A stretch of 64,000 nucleotides of DNA from Pseudonocardia hydrocarbonoxydans (GTDB lineage Bacteria > Actinomycetota > Actinomycetes > Mycobacteriales > Pseudonocardiaceae), in assembly GCF_006539565.1 (NCBI RefSeq), contig NZ_BJNG01000005.1:1-64000 (forward strand), in the 5' to 3' direction. Shown here piece by piece: positions 8,293 through 16,475 of the stretch (its first letter is position 1; the number at the start of each line of letters is the position of its first letter). The position numbers and the translations under genes are program-made. Below the pieces are notes generated by a model that worked only from the letters and a program-made list of their open reading frames with translations, ran no database searches and had not been told where the DNA came from.

Positions 8293-8928
8293 TCAGGCTC
8301 GGGGCGGGTTCAGCCCGTCGACGACGGCCTCGGCGACGGCCTTCATCGTCGTGCGGCGGTCCATCGCGGTGCGCTGGATCCAGCGGAAGGCGTCGGGCTC
8401 CGACATCGACTGCCGGCTCATCAGCAGTCCCTTGGCCCGGTCGACGAGCTTGCGGGTCTCCAACCGGTCGGTCAGCGTGGCGACCTCGTCCTCCAGGGCC
8501 TTCTTCTCCGCGAACCGCGACACCGCCAGCTCGATCGCGGGCACCAGCTCGTGGCGTGCGAACGGCTTCACCAGGTACGCCATCGCACCGGCGTCGCGCG
8601 CCTGCTCGATGAGCTCGCGCTGGCTGAACGCCGTCAGCATCACGACCGGGGCGATGCGCTCCCCCACGATCTCGCCCGCGGCCGCGATCCCGTCGACCTT
8701 CGGCATCTTGACGTCCATGATCACGAGGTCGGGGGACAGCTCGCGGGCCAGCCGGACGGCCTGCTCGCCGTCACCGGCCTCGCCCGCCACGACGTAGCCC
8801 TCCTCGCGCAGCATCTCGGTGAGGTCCAGGCGGATCAGCGCCTCGTCCTCGACCACCAGCACGCGCCAGCCGTCGGCCGGTCGGGCCTCGTCCGCGGGGC
8901 CGCTCTCCTGGGAAACCGACTGGGTCAC
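8293..8928 (-). CDS. pdtaR: Two-component response regulator with ANTAR RNA-binding domain (PdtaR)
   Basis: 211 residues: a receiver domain (VLVVEDEALIRLDLTEML, phospho-acceptor Asp in DLVIMDVKMP, Lys in YLVKPF) then a coiled-coil and a C-terminal ANTAR domain (KLVDRAKGLLMSRQSMSEPDAF) that binds paired RNA hexaloops to prevent termination. It matches M. tuberculosis PdtaR (Rv1626) closely along its length as I recall that sequence. The GTG start at 8928 has GGAG 8 nt upstream; the open frame reaching 9090 overlaps the tRNA on the other strand and is not coding. Its sensor kinase PdtaS is not in the window. Confidence 0.93.
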   Translation of the reverse strand: MTQSVSQESGPADEARPADGWRVLVVEDEALIRLDLTEMLREEGYVVAGEAGDGEQAVRLARELSPDLVIMDVKMPKVDGIAAAGEIVGERIAPVVMLTAFSQRELIEQARDAGAMAYLVKPFARHELVPAIELAVSRFAEKKALEDEVATLTDRLETRKLVDRAKGLLMSRQSMSEPDAFRWIQRTAMDRRTTMKAVAEAVVDGLNPPRA

Positions 8929-9046
8929 CGGGGCATCTCCTTCACCGGGGTGGGGTGGTACCGGAAAGGATTCAGAATAGCCGGACCTGCGGAGGAGCCG
9001 CGCTGTGATCTCCGGGGCAACGGCACCGGGTATCGTGACCTCCGCC

Positions 9047-9120
9047 GCCCCCGTAGGCCAACCGGCAGAGCCAATGGATTCAAAACCCATTCAGTGTGCG
9101 TTCGAATCGCACCGGGGGCA
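9047..9120 (+). tRNA. tRNA with anticodon CAA (Leu by codon), class I shape
   Basis: 74 nt that fold as a cloverleaf: a perfect 7-bp acceptor stem (GCCCCCG / CGGGGGC, discriminator A), a short D stem, a 5-nt variable loop, and a perfect 5-bp T stem GTGCG/CGCAC around TTCGAAT. The anticodon loop is TTCAAAA, giving anticodon CAA, which reads the Leu codon TTG. CCA is not encoded. Two things are odd: bacterial leucine tRNAs normally have a long variable arm, which is absent here, and the last base pair of the anticodon stem is an A-C mismatch. The leucine identity is therefore provisional. Confidence 0.85.
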
Positions 9121-9194
9121 CTCGATCTCTCCGCCGCCCGACGCGCCGGAGCGTTGCCGGGGCCGAACCCGCATCCGGATGGCACCGTGGGCCC

Positions 9195-9668
9195 ATGGAC
9201 CGCGATCGTGACGACGCCGGGCGCGCCCGCAACGCCCGGCCCCGCGACGCCTCGGGCAGGCCGCTCCCCCGCGGGGCCACCGGGGTCGACCGGGTGCCGG
9301 AGGATCTCGTGCTCCCGGCCGCCGAGGCCGTCGCGGAGGCGCAGCGGCTGCTCGACGCGGGCAACCCGTTCGGCGCCCACGAGGTGCTGGAGGGCTCGTG
9401 GAAGGCCGCGCCGGAGGCGGAGCGCGGGTTGTGGCGGGCACTGGCCCAGGTCGCCGTGGGCCTCACGCACGCCCAGCGCGGGAACGCCCGTGGCGCCGTC
9501 GCGTTGCTGGACCGCGGCGCCGACGGGCTGCGGCGCTGGGTGGGCACCCCGCCGGCCGGTGTCGACGCCGCAGGCGTCGCCGACCACGCCGACGCGCTCG
9601 CCCGCCGGATCCGGGGCGGAGCCGTCGCCGCGGACGAGGACCTGCGCCCCCCGCTCAGCCGGTCCTGA
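9195..9668 (+). CDS. DUF309 domain-containing protein
   Basis: 157 residues. The central helical domain carries the DUF309 signature LLDAGNPFGAHEVLEGSW followed by a second helix pair (RGLWRALAQVAVGLTHAQRG), a TPR-like fold of unknown biochemical role. ATG at 9195 is chosen because the longer open frame overlaps the tRNA just upstream. The first 40 residues are arginine and aspartate rich and probably disordered. No operon partner is evident; the next gene on the same strand starts 41 nt later. Confidence 0.85.
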   Translation: MDRDRDDAGRARNARPRDASGRPLPRGATGVDRVPEDLVLPAAEAVAEAQRLLDAGNPFGAHEVLEGSWKAAPEAERGLWRALAQVAVGLTHAQRGNARGAVALLDRGADGLRRWVGTPPAGVDAAGVADHADALARRIRGGAVAADEDLRPPLSRS

Positions 9669-9709
9669 CCCACGCGCGGCCGCGGGTGCGCGGCCCTACG
9701 GTCGGACAC

Positions 9710-10324
9710 GTGACCGATGACGTGTTCCCGCCGGGCTTCTTCGACCGCGCCGACCCCTCCCCCGACGCGGACTTCTACGGCCCCCCGCGGCTGGTCACCC
9801 ACATCGACGACCGGGCGATCGCCGCGGTCGGGGCGCTGTACGCGGACCTGGGCCTGGACGGCGAGGTGCTCGACCTGTGCTCGTCGTGGGTCTCGCACTT
9901 CTCCACCCCGCCGCGCCGGCTGGTCGGGCTGGGGATGAACGCCGCGGAGCTGGCGGCCAACCCGATGCTGGCCGGGCACGTGGTGCACGACCTCAACACC
10001 GACCCGGTGCTCCCCTTCCCCGACGCCTCCTTCGACGACGCCACCTGCTGCGTCTCGGTCGACTACCTCGTCGAGCCGGTCACGGTGTTCCGCGAGGTCG
10101 CGCGGGTGCTGCGGCCCGGCGGGCGGTTCGTCGTCACCTTCTCGAACCGCTGCTTCCCGACCAAGGCGATCCGTGGCTGGCTGCACACCGACGACGAGGC
10201 GCACCTGCAGATCGTCAACGCGTTCTTCGTGCTGTCGGAGGGCTTCGGGGAGGTCCGCGGGGGCCTGCGCACGCCGCCGGGGCCGGGCGACCCGCTCTAC
10301 GCCGTGTGGGCCGGTCGCCGCTAA
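9710..10324 (+). CDS. Class I SAM-dependent methyltransferase
   Basis: 204 residues. A short, degenerate SAM fold: EVLDLCSSWVSHF takes the place of motif I, FPDASFDDATCCVSVDYL is the post-II acidic strand, and FREVARVLRPGGRFVVTFSNRCFP is motif III. Relatives of this length are annotated as methyltransferase type 11 in actinobacteria; no glycine-rich GxGxG loop is visible, so activity is uncertain. GTG 9710 starts the recognisable domain. Its TAA stop overlaps the stop of the convergent reductase gene by 3 nt. Confidence 0.8.
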   Translation: MTDDVFPPGFFDRADPSPDADFYGPPRLVTHIDDRAIAAVGALYADLGLDGEVLDLCSSWVSHFSTPPRRLVGLGMNAAELAANPMLAGHVVHDLNTDPVLPFPDASFDDATCCVSVDYLVEPVTVFREVARVLRPGGRFVVTFSNRCFPTKAIRGWLHTDDEAHLQIVNAFFVLSEGFGEVRGGLRTPPGPGDPLYAVWAGRR

Positions 10325-11055
10325 CGCGGCATGCGGCGCCACAGCGCGCGCGGGGCGTGCCGCAGCACCCCGAACAGCGGCCGCAGCACCCCGGGCACCC
10401 ACACCTCCCCGCGCCCCGCCCGCAGCGCGCGGACGGTGGCCTCGGCGACCTGCGCGGGCGTCGAGGAGAACGGGGCGGGTGCCATCCCCTCGGTCATCCG
10501 CCCGACCACGAACCCGGGCCGCACGAGCAGCAGCCGCACCCCGGTGCCGTGCAGGGCGTCGGCGAGGCCGGAGGCGAACCCGTCGAGGCCCGCCTTCGCC
10601 GAGCCGTAGACGTAGTTGGCGCGCCGGACCCGGGCCCCGGCGACGGAGGAGAACACCACCAGGTCGCCGCTCCCCTGCGCGCGCAGCACCTGCGCGAGGT
10701 GGGTCAGCACGGCGACGTGGGCGACGTAGTCGGTGTGCACGACGGCCAGCGCGTGCTCGACCTCGCGCTCGGCGCGGGCCTGCTCGCCGAGGATCCCGAA
10801 GGCGACGACGACGGTGTCGAGCCGGCCGTGCGCGGCCACCACCGAGTCGAGGACGGCGCGGTGGCGGGCGAGGTCGTCGGCGTCGAACTCCACCCGGTCG
10901 ACGGCGGCGGCGCCCGCGTCGAGCAGGGCCTTCTCCTCGTCGTCCAGATCGGTGTGGCGCCGGGCCGCCAGCACCACGGTGGACCCGGGGGCGAGCCGCC
11001 GCGCCACCTCCAGCCCGATCTCGCTGCGTCCGCCGAGCACCAGCACCGTTCCCAT
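10321..11055 (-). CDS. Short-chain dehydrogenase, DprE2-like
   Basis: 244 residues. The Rossmann motif is VLVLGGRSEIGLEVARRL; the catalytic Ser and Tyr/Lys lie in VVFSSVAGARVRRANYVYGSAKAG, with YxxxK intact. The C-terminal GVLRHAPRALWRRMPR closely resembles the end of DprE2, the NADH-dependent reductase that forms decaprenyl-phospho-arabinose with DprE1 for arabinan synthesis. DprE1 is not next to it here, so the exact role is an inference; a paralogous reductase is possible. ATG 11055 begins directly at the first beta strand. Confidence 0.8.
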   Translation of the reverse strand: MGTVLVLGGRSEIGLEVARRLAPGSTVVLAARRHTDLDDEEKALLDAGAAAVDRVEFDADDLARHRAVLDSVVAAHGRLDTVVVAFGILGEQARAEREVEHALAVVHTDYVAHVAVLTHLAQVLRAQGSGDLVVFSSVAGARVRRANYVYGSAKAGLDGFASGLADALHGTGVRLLLVRPGFVVGRMTEGMAPAPFSSTPAQVAEATVRALRAGRGEVWVPGVLRPLFGVLRHAPRALWRRMPR

Positions 11056-11082
11056 GCGGCGAGCATGCCCTAGCGTGGTGGG

Positions 11083-11902
11083 GTGTCCGACATGCCGCTC
11101 GACGGACGACGCGCCGCGGTGCTCGGCTCGCCGGTCGCCCACTCCCTGTCCCCCGTCCTGCACACCGCGGCGTACGCGGCACTCGGCCTGCACTCCTGGC
11201 GCTACGACCGCCACGAGTGCGCCGAGGACGCCCTGGCCGGGTTCGTCGACGGGCTGGGACCCGAGTGGGCCGGGCTGTCGCTGACGATGCCGCTCAAGCG
11301 GGTGGCCCTCGACGTCGCCGACGCCGTCTCCCCGCTCGCGGCGGCCACCGGCGCGGCCAACACGCTGGTGTTCCGCGACGGCGGCCGGTTCGCCGACAAC
11401 ACCGACGTCGCCGGGATCGTCGCCGCACTGGGCCCCGTGACGGGCCGCGCGGTCGTCCTCGGCGCGGGCGGCACCGCCCAGGCCGCGCTGGCGGCGCTGC
11501 GGGAGGCCGGGATCGGCGAGGTCACCGTGCTCGTGCGGTCCGCCGCCCGCGCCGGGGAGCTGCGGGCGGCCGCGCGCCGCCTCGGTGTCGACCCGGTCGT
11601 CGACGAGGCACTGGCCGACCCCGCACGCGCGGCCGCGGTGCTGGAGCGGGCCGACGTGGTCGTCTCGACGCTGCCCGGGGGTGCCGCCGACGACCTGCGC
11701 GGCGCGGCCGGCACGGTGCTCGACGTCGTCTACGCGCCCTGGCCCACCGCCTTCGCCGCGGCGGCCGCGGCAGCGGGGGCGCGGGTCGTCAGCGGGCTGG
11801 AGATGCTGCTGCACCAGGCCGTCGCGCAGGTGGAGCTGATGACCGGGCGACCCGGCCCCGTCGACGCCATGCGCGCGGCCCTGGACGACGCGGTGGCCGC
11901 CC

Positions 11903-11913
<11 letters not shown>
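11083..11913 (+). CDS. aroE: Shikimate dehydrogenase
   Basis: 276 residues, standard size. It reduces 3-dehydroshikimate with NADPH in aromatic amino acid synthesis. Substrate-binding [11 protein letters not shown], the catalytic lysine in LSLTMPLKR, the NTLV and NTD segments, the nucleotide loop [10 protein letters not shown] and the terminal GLEMLLHQA glutamine are all present. The start is GTG at 11083. In other actinobacteria aroE commonly follows mltG and ruvX, neither of which is here. The next gene starts inside its 3' end (11-nt overlap). Confidence 0.93.
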
Positions 11914-12268
<355 letters not shown>

Positions 12269-12829
12269 GCGTGTGCACCGCCACGAGGTAGTCGCCGCCC
12301 TCGTAGGGCAGCCGGTCCCACGTGGCGTAGCGGGCGTGCGGGCTCAGCCCCGCGTCGGCGCACCAGGCGTCGTAATCGGCGGACGTCGGCCAGCCGTCCT
12401 GGAGCGCGAAGCCCGCGACCACCCGTCCCCCGGCGACGAGGTGCCGGGCGCACGCGGCCACCAGCTCGGCCCGGCGCCCGGCGTAGGGGATCACGTTGCC
12501 GGCCAGCACGACCACGTCGAACCGCTCGGGGCGCTCCAGGTCGGCGAGGTCGAGCTGCAGCCACTCGACGTCGGGCGCCTTGGCCCGGGCCGCGGCGATC
12601 ATGTCCGGGTCCGGGTCGACGCCGAGCACCGCGATGCCGTGGCGGGCCAGCTCGATCCCGACGCGGCCCGTGCCGCACCCGCCGTCGAGCACGCTGCGCG
12701 GCCCCATCGACCGCACCAGGTCGGCCTCGCCGTGCGGGTTGCCGCCCTCGGCCGCCATCCGGGCCCAGCGCGCGTCGTAGCCGTCGAGATCGACCTGGTC
12801 GCGCCACTGCGACCAGTCCGGTGGCAGCG

Positions 12830-14158
12830 TCACGGGGTCGCCACCAGCGCCGCGAGTGCGCGGACGAACGCCTCGGCCCGGGCCGACTCGGTGACGGTGA
12901 ACGGGGCCCACGACCGGCGTGCCACCAGCCAGCCGTCGCCGGGGGCGGGCACGGCGAGGACGTGGTCGTCGTCGGCGGCCGGCTCCTCGTCGGCGACGTC
13001 CACGGCGTCGGCGTGCAGCAGCGCGCCCAGCGCCGACGCCGGGTCACCGGTCTGCACGGCCTGCGCGGCGAGGTCCAGCGCGCGGGTCTGACCGTCGACG
13101 AGGTCGTGCGGGTCGGCCTCGGTGACCAGCACCGCGCCCGCCGCCCGTCCGACGGCCGCGCGGACCGCACCGGCGAGGAGGTCGCGGTCGGTGGCGCCGC
13201 CGACCACCAGCTCGTCGACGACGGACTCCGAGTCCTGCCCGTGCACCGAGAGCCCCAGGATGTTGCCCCCGGCGGACGCGACGGCCTCGGCGAGGCGCGC
13301 GAGCGCACCGGACTCGTCGGGCAGCCGGACCCGGACGCGGTGCAGCGTGGCCGAGCCGCCGGAGCGGCGCAGCAGCGGTGCCGGGTCCGGGACGGCGCGC
13401 AGGTGCGGCCCGTCGGCCGCGGAGCGGGCGATCAGGCGCTGGCCGGGCCCGTACGCGGGCACGCCCATCGCCTGCAGCGCGGCCCACATCGTCACCTGGT
13501 TCGCCGTGAGCACCGGCTTGCCGAGCTCGCGCTCCAGGGGGGCGATGACGTCGTAGGTGGCGAGGTTGGTGCAGGAGATGAACACGGCCTCGGCGTCGGG
13601 ACGGTCGGCCGCACGGGCCGCGGCGACCACCTCGTCGTAGGAGACGCGCCAGATCTGGCCGAGCAGGCCGAGCCCGACCGCCGACGTCGAGGAGATGCCG
13701 TGCGCGGCGAGGAACGCGCCGAGCAGCTCGGTGAGCGAGTCGACGTAGGGCGTCACGATCGCCACCCGGCCCGCCCCCAGCGCGCCGAGCGCGGAGACCA
13801 GCGCGCCCGCGGTGGTCAGCGCGTGCCGCGCGCCGGCCTCGTGCATGACGTCGAGCAGCGCCCGCTCCCCCGCGACGCCGTCGACGAAGCTGCCCGAGGT
13901 GCAGGCGTAGGCGACGACCCCGGTGCCCGGATGGAGCAGGTCGCGGGTGGCGCTGCGGACCGGCTCGGGATCGCTGATCGCCCGCGCCATCTCCGCCGTG
14001 ACCGGCGACGGGACGAACGGCGTGCGCGTCAGGTGCAGCTCCACCGGCTCCGGCACCCAGCGCCACAGCTCCCGGTCGAGCGCGAAGTCGAAGGGGACGA
14101 TCACGCCGATCCCCCCGGCCGGGTCGGGGGGCGGGAACGCGCCGGTCTCCTGCTGCAT
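12830..14158 (-). CDS. Asp/Glu racemase-superfamily (maleate isomerase-like) domain fused to an ACT domain
   Basis: 442 residues. Residues 1-245 look like the maleate cis-trans isomerase / arylmalonate decarboxylase branch of the Asp/Glu racemase superfamily: VVAYACTSGSFVDG holds the first catalytic cysteine and AVFISCTNLATYD the second, with GLGLLGQIWRVSYDEV between. After about residue 290 comes an ACT-type regulatory domain (HRVRVRLPDESGALARLAEAV, GGNILGLSVHG), then about 100 residues without a clear match. ACT domains bind amino acids, so the enzyme may be ligand controlled. ATG 14158; the stop overlaps the methyltransferase start. Confidence 0.8.
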   Translation of the reverse strand: MQQETGAFPPPDPAGGIGVIVPFDFALDRELWRWVPEPVELHLTRTPFVPSPVTAEMARAISDPEPVRSATRDLLHPGTGVVAYACTSGSFVDGVAGERALLDVMHEAGARHALTTAGALVSALGALGAGRVAIVTPYVDSLTELLGAFLAAHGISSTSAVGLGLLGQIWRVSYDEVVAAARAADRPDAEAVFISCTNLATYDVIAPLERELGKPVLTANQVTMWAALQAMGVPAYGPGQRLIARSAADGPHLRAVPDPAPLLRRSGGSATLHRVRVRLPDESGALARLAEAVASAGGNILGLSVHGQDSESVVDELVVGGATDRDLLAGAVRAAVGRAAGAVLVTEADPHDLVDGQTRALDLAAQAVQTGDPASALGALLHADAVDVADEEPAADDDHVLAVPAPGDGWLVARRSWAPFTVTESARAEAFVRALAALVATP

Positions 14159-14262
14159 GCGCACACGGTAGAGCCCACTCCATTTCGGCTGTGTATCGGA
14201 TGGGTGACACACCACCCGGCCGGGGAGGAACACGATCGCCCCGCGGATGGTTGACCTCGCAC

Positions 14263-14958
14263 ATGCAGGTGGAGATCTGGTCCGACGTCGTCTGCCCGTG
14301 GTGCGCGATCGGCAAACGCCGGTTCGAGGCCGCGCTGGAGCGGTTCGCGCACCGCGACGAGGTGACGGTCCGCTGGCGCAGCTTCGAGCTCGACCCCGGC
14401 GCACCGCAGGAACGCGGCGGCACCCTCGTCGAGCACCTCGCCGCGAAGTACGGCACCGCACCCGAGCAGGCGCTGGGCATGATCCGGCAGATGTCGGACA
14501 CCGCCGCCGCCGACGGGTGGGAGTTCGACCTCGAGCACGCCCGCGGCGGCAACACCGTCGACGCGCACCGGCTCATCCACCTCGGCGCGGAGCACGGGAT
14601 CCAGGACGCGGTGAAGGAGCGGCTGCTGCGCGCGTACGTCGCCGAGCGGGAGCCGATCGGCGACCACGCCGCGCTGACCCGCCTCGCCGTCGAGGCCGGG
14701 CTGGACGAAGCCGAGGTCCGCGACGTGCTCGCCGGCGACCGGTTCCTCGACGAGGTTCGCGCCGACGAGCGGCAGGCGCACGCCTACGGGATCAGCGGGG
14801 TGCCGTTCTTCGTGGTCGACGCGAAGTACGGGGTGTCCGGCGCCCAGCCCGCCGACGCCCTGCTCCAGGTGTTGGAGACGGCCTGGGCCGAGGCCCACCC
14901 GCTCCAGGTGCTCACCCCGGCCGGGGAGAGCTGCGCGGACGGGAGCTGCGCCGTCTGA
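14263..14958 (+). CDS. DsbA-family oxidoreductase, FrnE-like
   Basis: 231 residues without a signal peptide, so cytosolic. The thioredoxin-fold active site is SDVVCPWCAIGKRRF (CPWC), the inserted helical domain follows, and the cis-proline loop is GISGVPFFVVD. The C-terminus carries a further cysteine pair (SCADGSC), as in FrnE-type disulfide isomerases where a second motif takes part in redox control. ATG 14263 precedes the first strand directly; no good ribosome site is visible. It stands alone, converging on the following chimeric gene. Confidence 0.9.
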   Translation: MQVEIWSDVVCPWCAIGKRRFEAALERFAHRDEVTVRWRSFELDPGAPQERGGTLVEHLAAKYGTAPEQALGMIRQMSDTAAADGWEFDLEHARGGNTVDAHRLIHLGAEHGIQDAVKERLLRAYVAEREPIGDHAALTRLAVEAGLDEAEVRDVLAGDRFLDEVRADERQAHAYGISGVPFFVVDAKYGVSGAQPADALLQVLETAWAEAHPLQVLTPAGESCADGSCAV

Positions 14959-14965
14959 GCCCGGT

Positions 14966-16438
14966 CTAGCCGCCCGCCGGGCGCCGCGGTCGGCACACCA
15001 GGACCGGGCAGGGCGCGGAGTGCTGCACGCGGGAGGCGGTGCTGCCCAGCAGGATGGTCGAGGTCAGGCCGCGCCCGCCGGCCGCGAGCGACACGAGCTC
15101 GGCCGAGACCTCCTCGGCGGCCCGCACGATCTCGGTGGCGGGTGAGCCGCTGCGCACCTGCCGGTGGACCGTCGGCCCCCAGCCGTCGAACACGGCGGCC
15201 ACCAGCGCGACGGCGGCCTCGGCCTCGGCCTGGAAGCTGAGCTCGGTCGGGTCGGTGTGGCGCCCGGGGGTCAGCTCGTTGGCGAAGGGCACCGCCGCGT
15301 GCGGGCTGACCACGGCCACGACGGTGACCTCGGTGACCTCGCGGGAGTCGGCGATCCGCCGGAACTGCTCGTCGAGAACCGGTTCCCGGCCGTAGCTGAA
15401 GGAGACCGACCGCAGCTCGATCCGGCCCCGGACCGGGCGGACCGTGGACCCCGGCCGGTCGGTGACCTCGACCGGGGTGTCCAGGACGTCCCGGATCCGC
15501 TCGGCCGCGGCCATCCCCTTGGTCAGCACCGTGGACAGCTTCGACAGCGACCGGACCGGCTTGTACAGCGACGCGAGGTAGCTGAGGAAGACCAGCAGCA
15601 CGCCGAGGGTCAGCCGGCCGTCGATGACCCGCCACGCCCCGAACCACAGGACGGTCGCGGTGGAGACGACGGCGGCGACCTCGACCATCGGGGCGAGGCC
15701 GGACTGCAGCCGCACCGCGTCCAGGCCGGCGCGCAGGCTGGTGCGCGAGAGCCCGGTGAACCGGGCGAGCCGGTCGTCCTCCATGGTGAAGGCCTGCACC
15801 AGGTGCACCGCGGCGAGGTCCTCGCTTGCCGCGGAGGCCAGCGCGCCGTCGGCCTTGCGCACCCTGCGCGCGGCGAGCCGCAGGCGTTGCCGGGACCGGT
15901 GGGTGACCAGCACCAGCAGCGGCAGGGCGAGCACCGCCAGCGCGGTGAACACCGGGTCGAGCACGACCATCACGGCGAACATGCCCACGACGAGCAGCAG
16001 GTTGGGGGCCAGCCCGGACAGCAGCTGGACCAGCATGTCCTGGGTGTAGCCGACGTCGCTGGTCACCCGGGCGGACAGGTCACCGACCCGGTGCGACCCG
16101 TGGTAGGCCAGCGACAGCCGGTGCAGGTGCGCGAGGACGGCCAGCCGGATGTCGTTGGCGACGTGCAGGCCCGCCGCCGCGAGCAGCCGGGCACCCCAGT
16201 AGGTGACCCCGGCCGACGCCACGACCAGCACGACCAGCGCGGCCACCGCCAGTGCCAGGCCACGGGCGGCCTCCGCACCCGTCCGCCCGGGCACCAGCAC
16301 GCCGTCGACGACCGCCCGCAGCGGCCACGGCTGCGCGAGGCCGAGCCCGACCCCGGCGAGGGTGAGCAGCGAGCCGATGACCAGCGACCTGCGGTAGGGG
16401 CGCAGGTAGCCGCGGAACCCCGCGACGACGCCGGTCAC
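14966..16438 (-). CDS. Chimera: ABC exporter membrane domain fused in frame to a truncated universal stress protein
   Basis: 490 residues. Residues 1-320 are a full ABC exporter membrane domain (type I fold; YHGSHRVGDLSARVTSDV is the typical coupling helix region, ERIRDVLDTP its end). The ATPase domain then begins (GRIELRSVSFSYGREPVLD, residues 338-356) but stops before Walker A. From residue 357 the sequence is a universal stress protein lacking its first strand: VTVVAVVSPHAAV and the nucleotide motif LLGSTASRVQHSAPCPVLV. The join lies near position 15370. Without an ATPase it cannot be a working exporter by itself. GTG 16438 follows the glycosyltransferase gene after 37 nt. A deletion or an assembly collapse would both explain it. 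Confidence 0.8.
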   Translation of the reverse strand: MTGVVAGFRGYLRPYRRSLVIGSLLTLAGVGLGLAQPWPLRAVVDGVLVPGRTGAEAARGLALAVAALVVLVVASAGVTYWGARLLAAAGLHVANDIRLAVLAHLHRLSLAYHGSHRVGDLSARVTSDVGYTQDMLVQLLSGLAPNLLLVVGMFAVMVVLDPVFTALAVLALPLLVLVTHRSRQRLRLAARRVRKADGALASAASEDLAAVHLVQAFTMEDDRLARFTGLSRTSLRAGLDAVRLQSGLAPMVEVAAVVSTATVLWFGAWRVIDGRLTLGVLLVFLSYLASLYKPVRSLSKLSTVLTKGMAAAERIRDVLDTPVEVTDRPGSTVRPVRGRIELRSVSFSYGREPVLDEQFRRIADSREVTEVTVVAVVSPHAAVPFANELTPGRHTDPTELSFQAEAEAAVALVAAVFDGWGPTVHRQVRSGSPATEIVRAAEEVSAELVSLAAGGRGLTSTILLGSTASRVQHSAPCPVLVCRPRRPAGG

Positions 16439-16475
16439 GACCGCGCCCCGGTGGGGAGGAGCATCTCGGGAGCCC

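Noticed and set aside
12830-14158. Prephenate dehydratase or aspartate kinase because of the ACT domain
   Set aside because: The N-terminal domain carries the two cysteines of the racemase/maleate isomerase superfamily and nothing from those enzymes.
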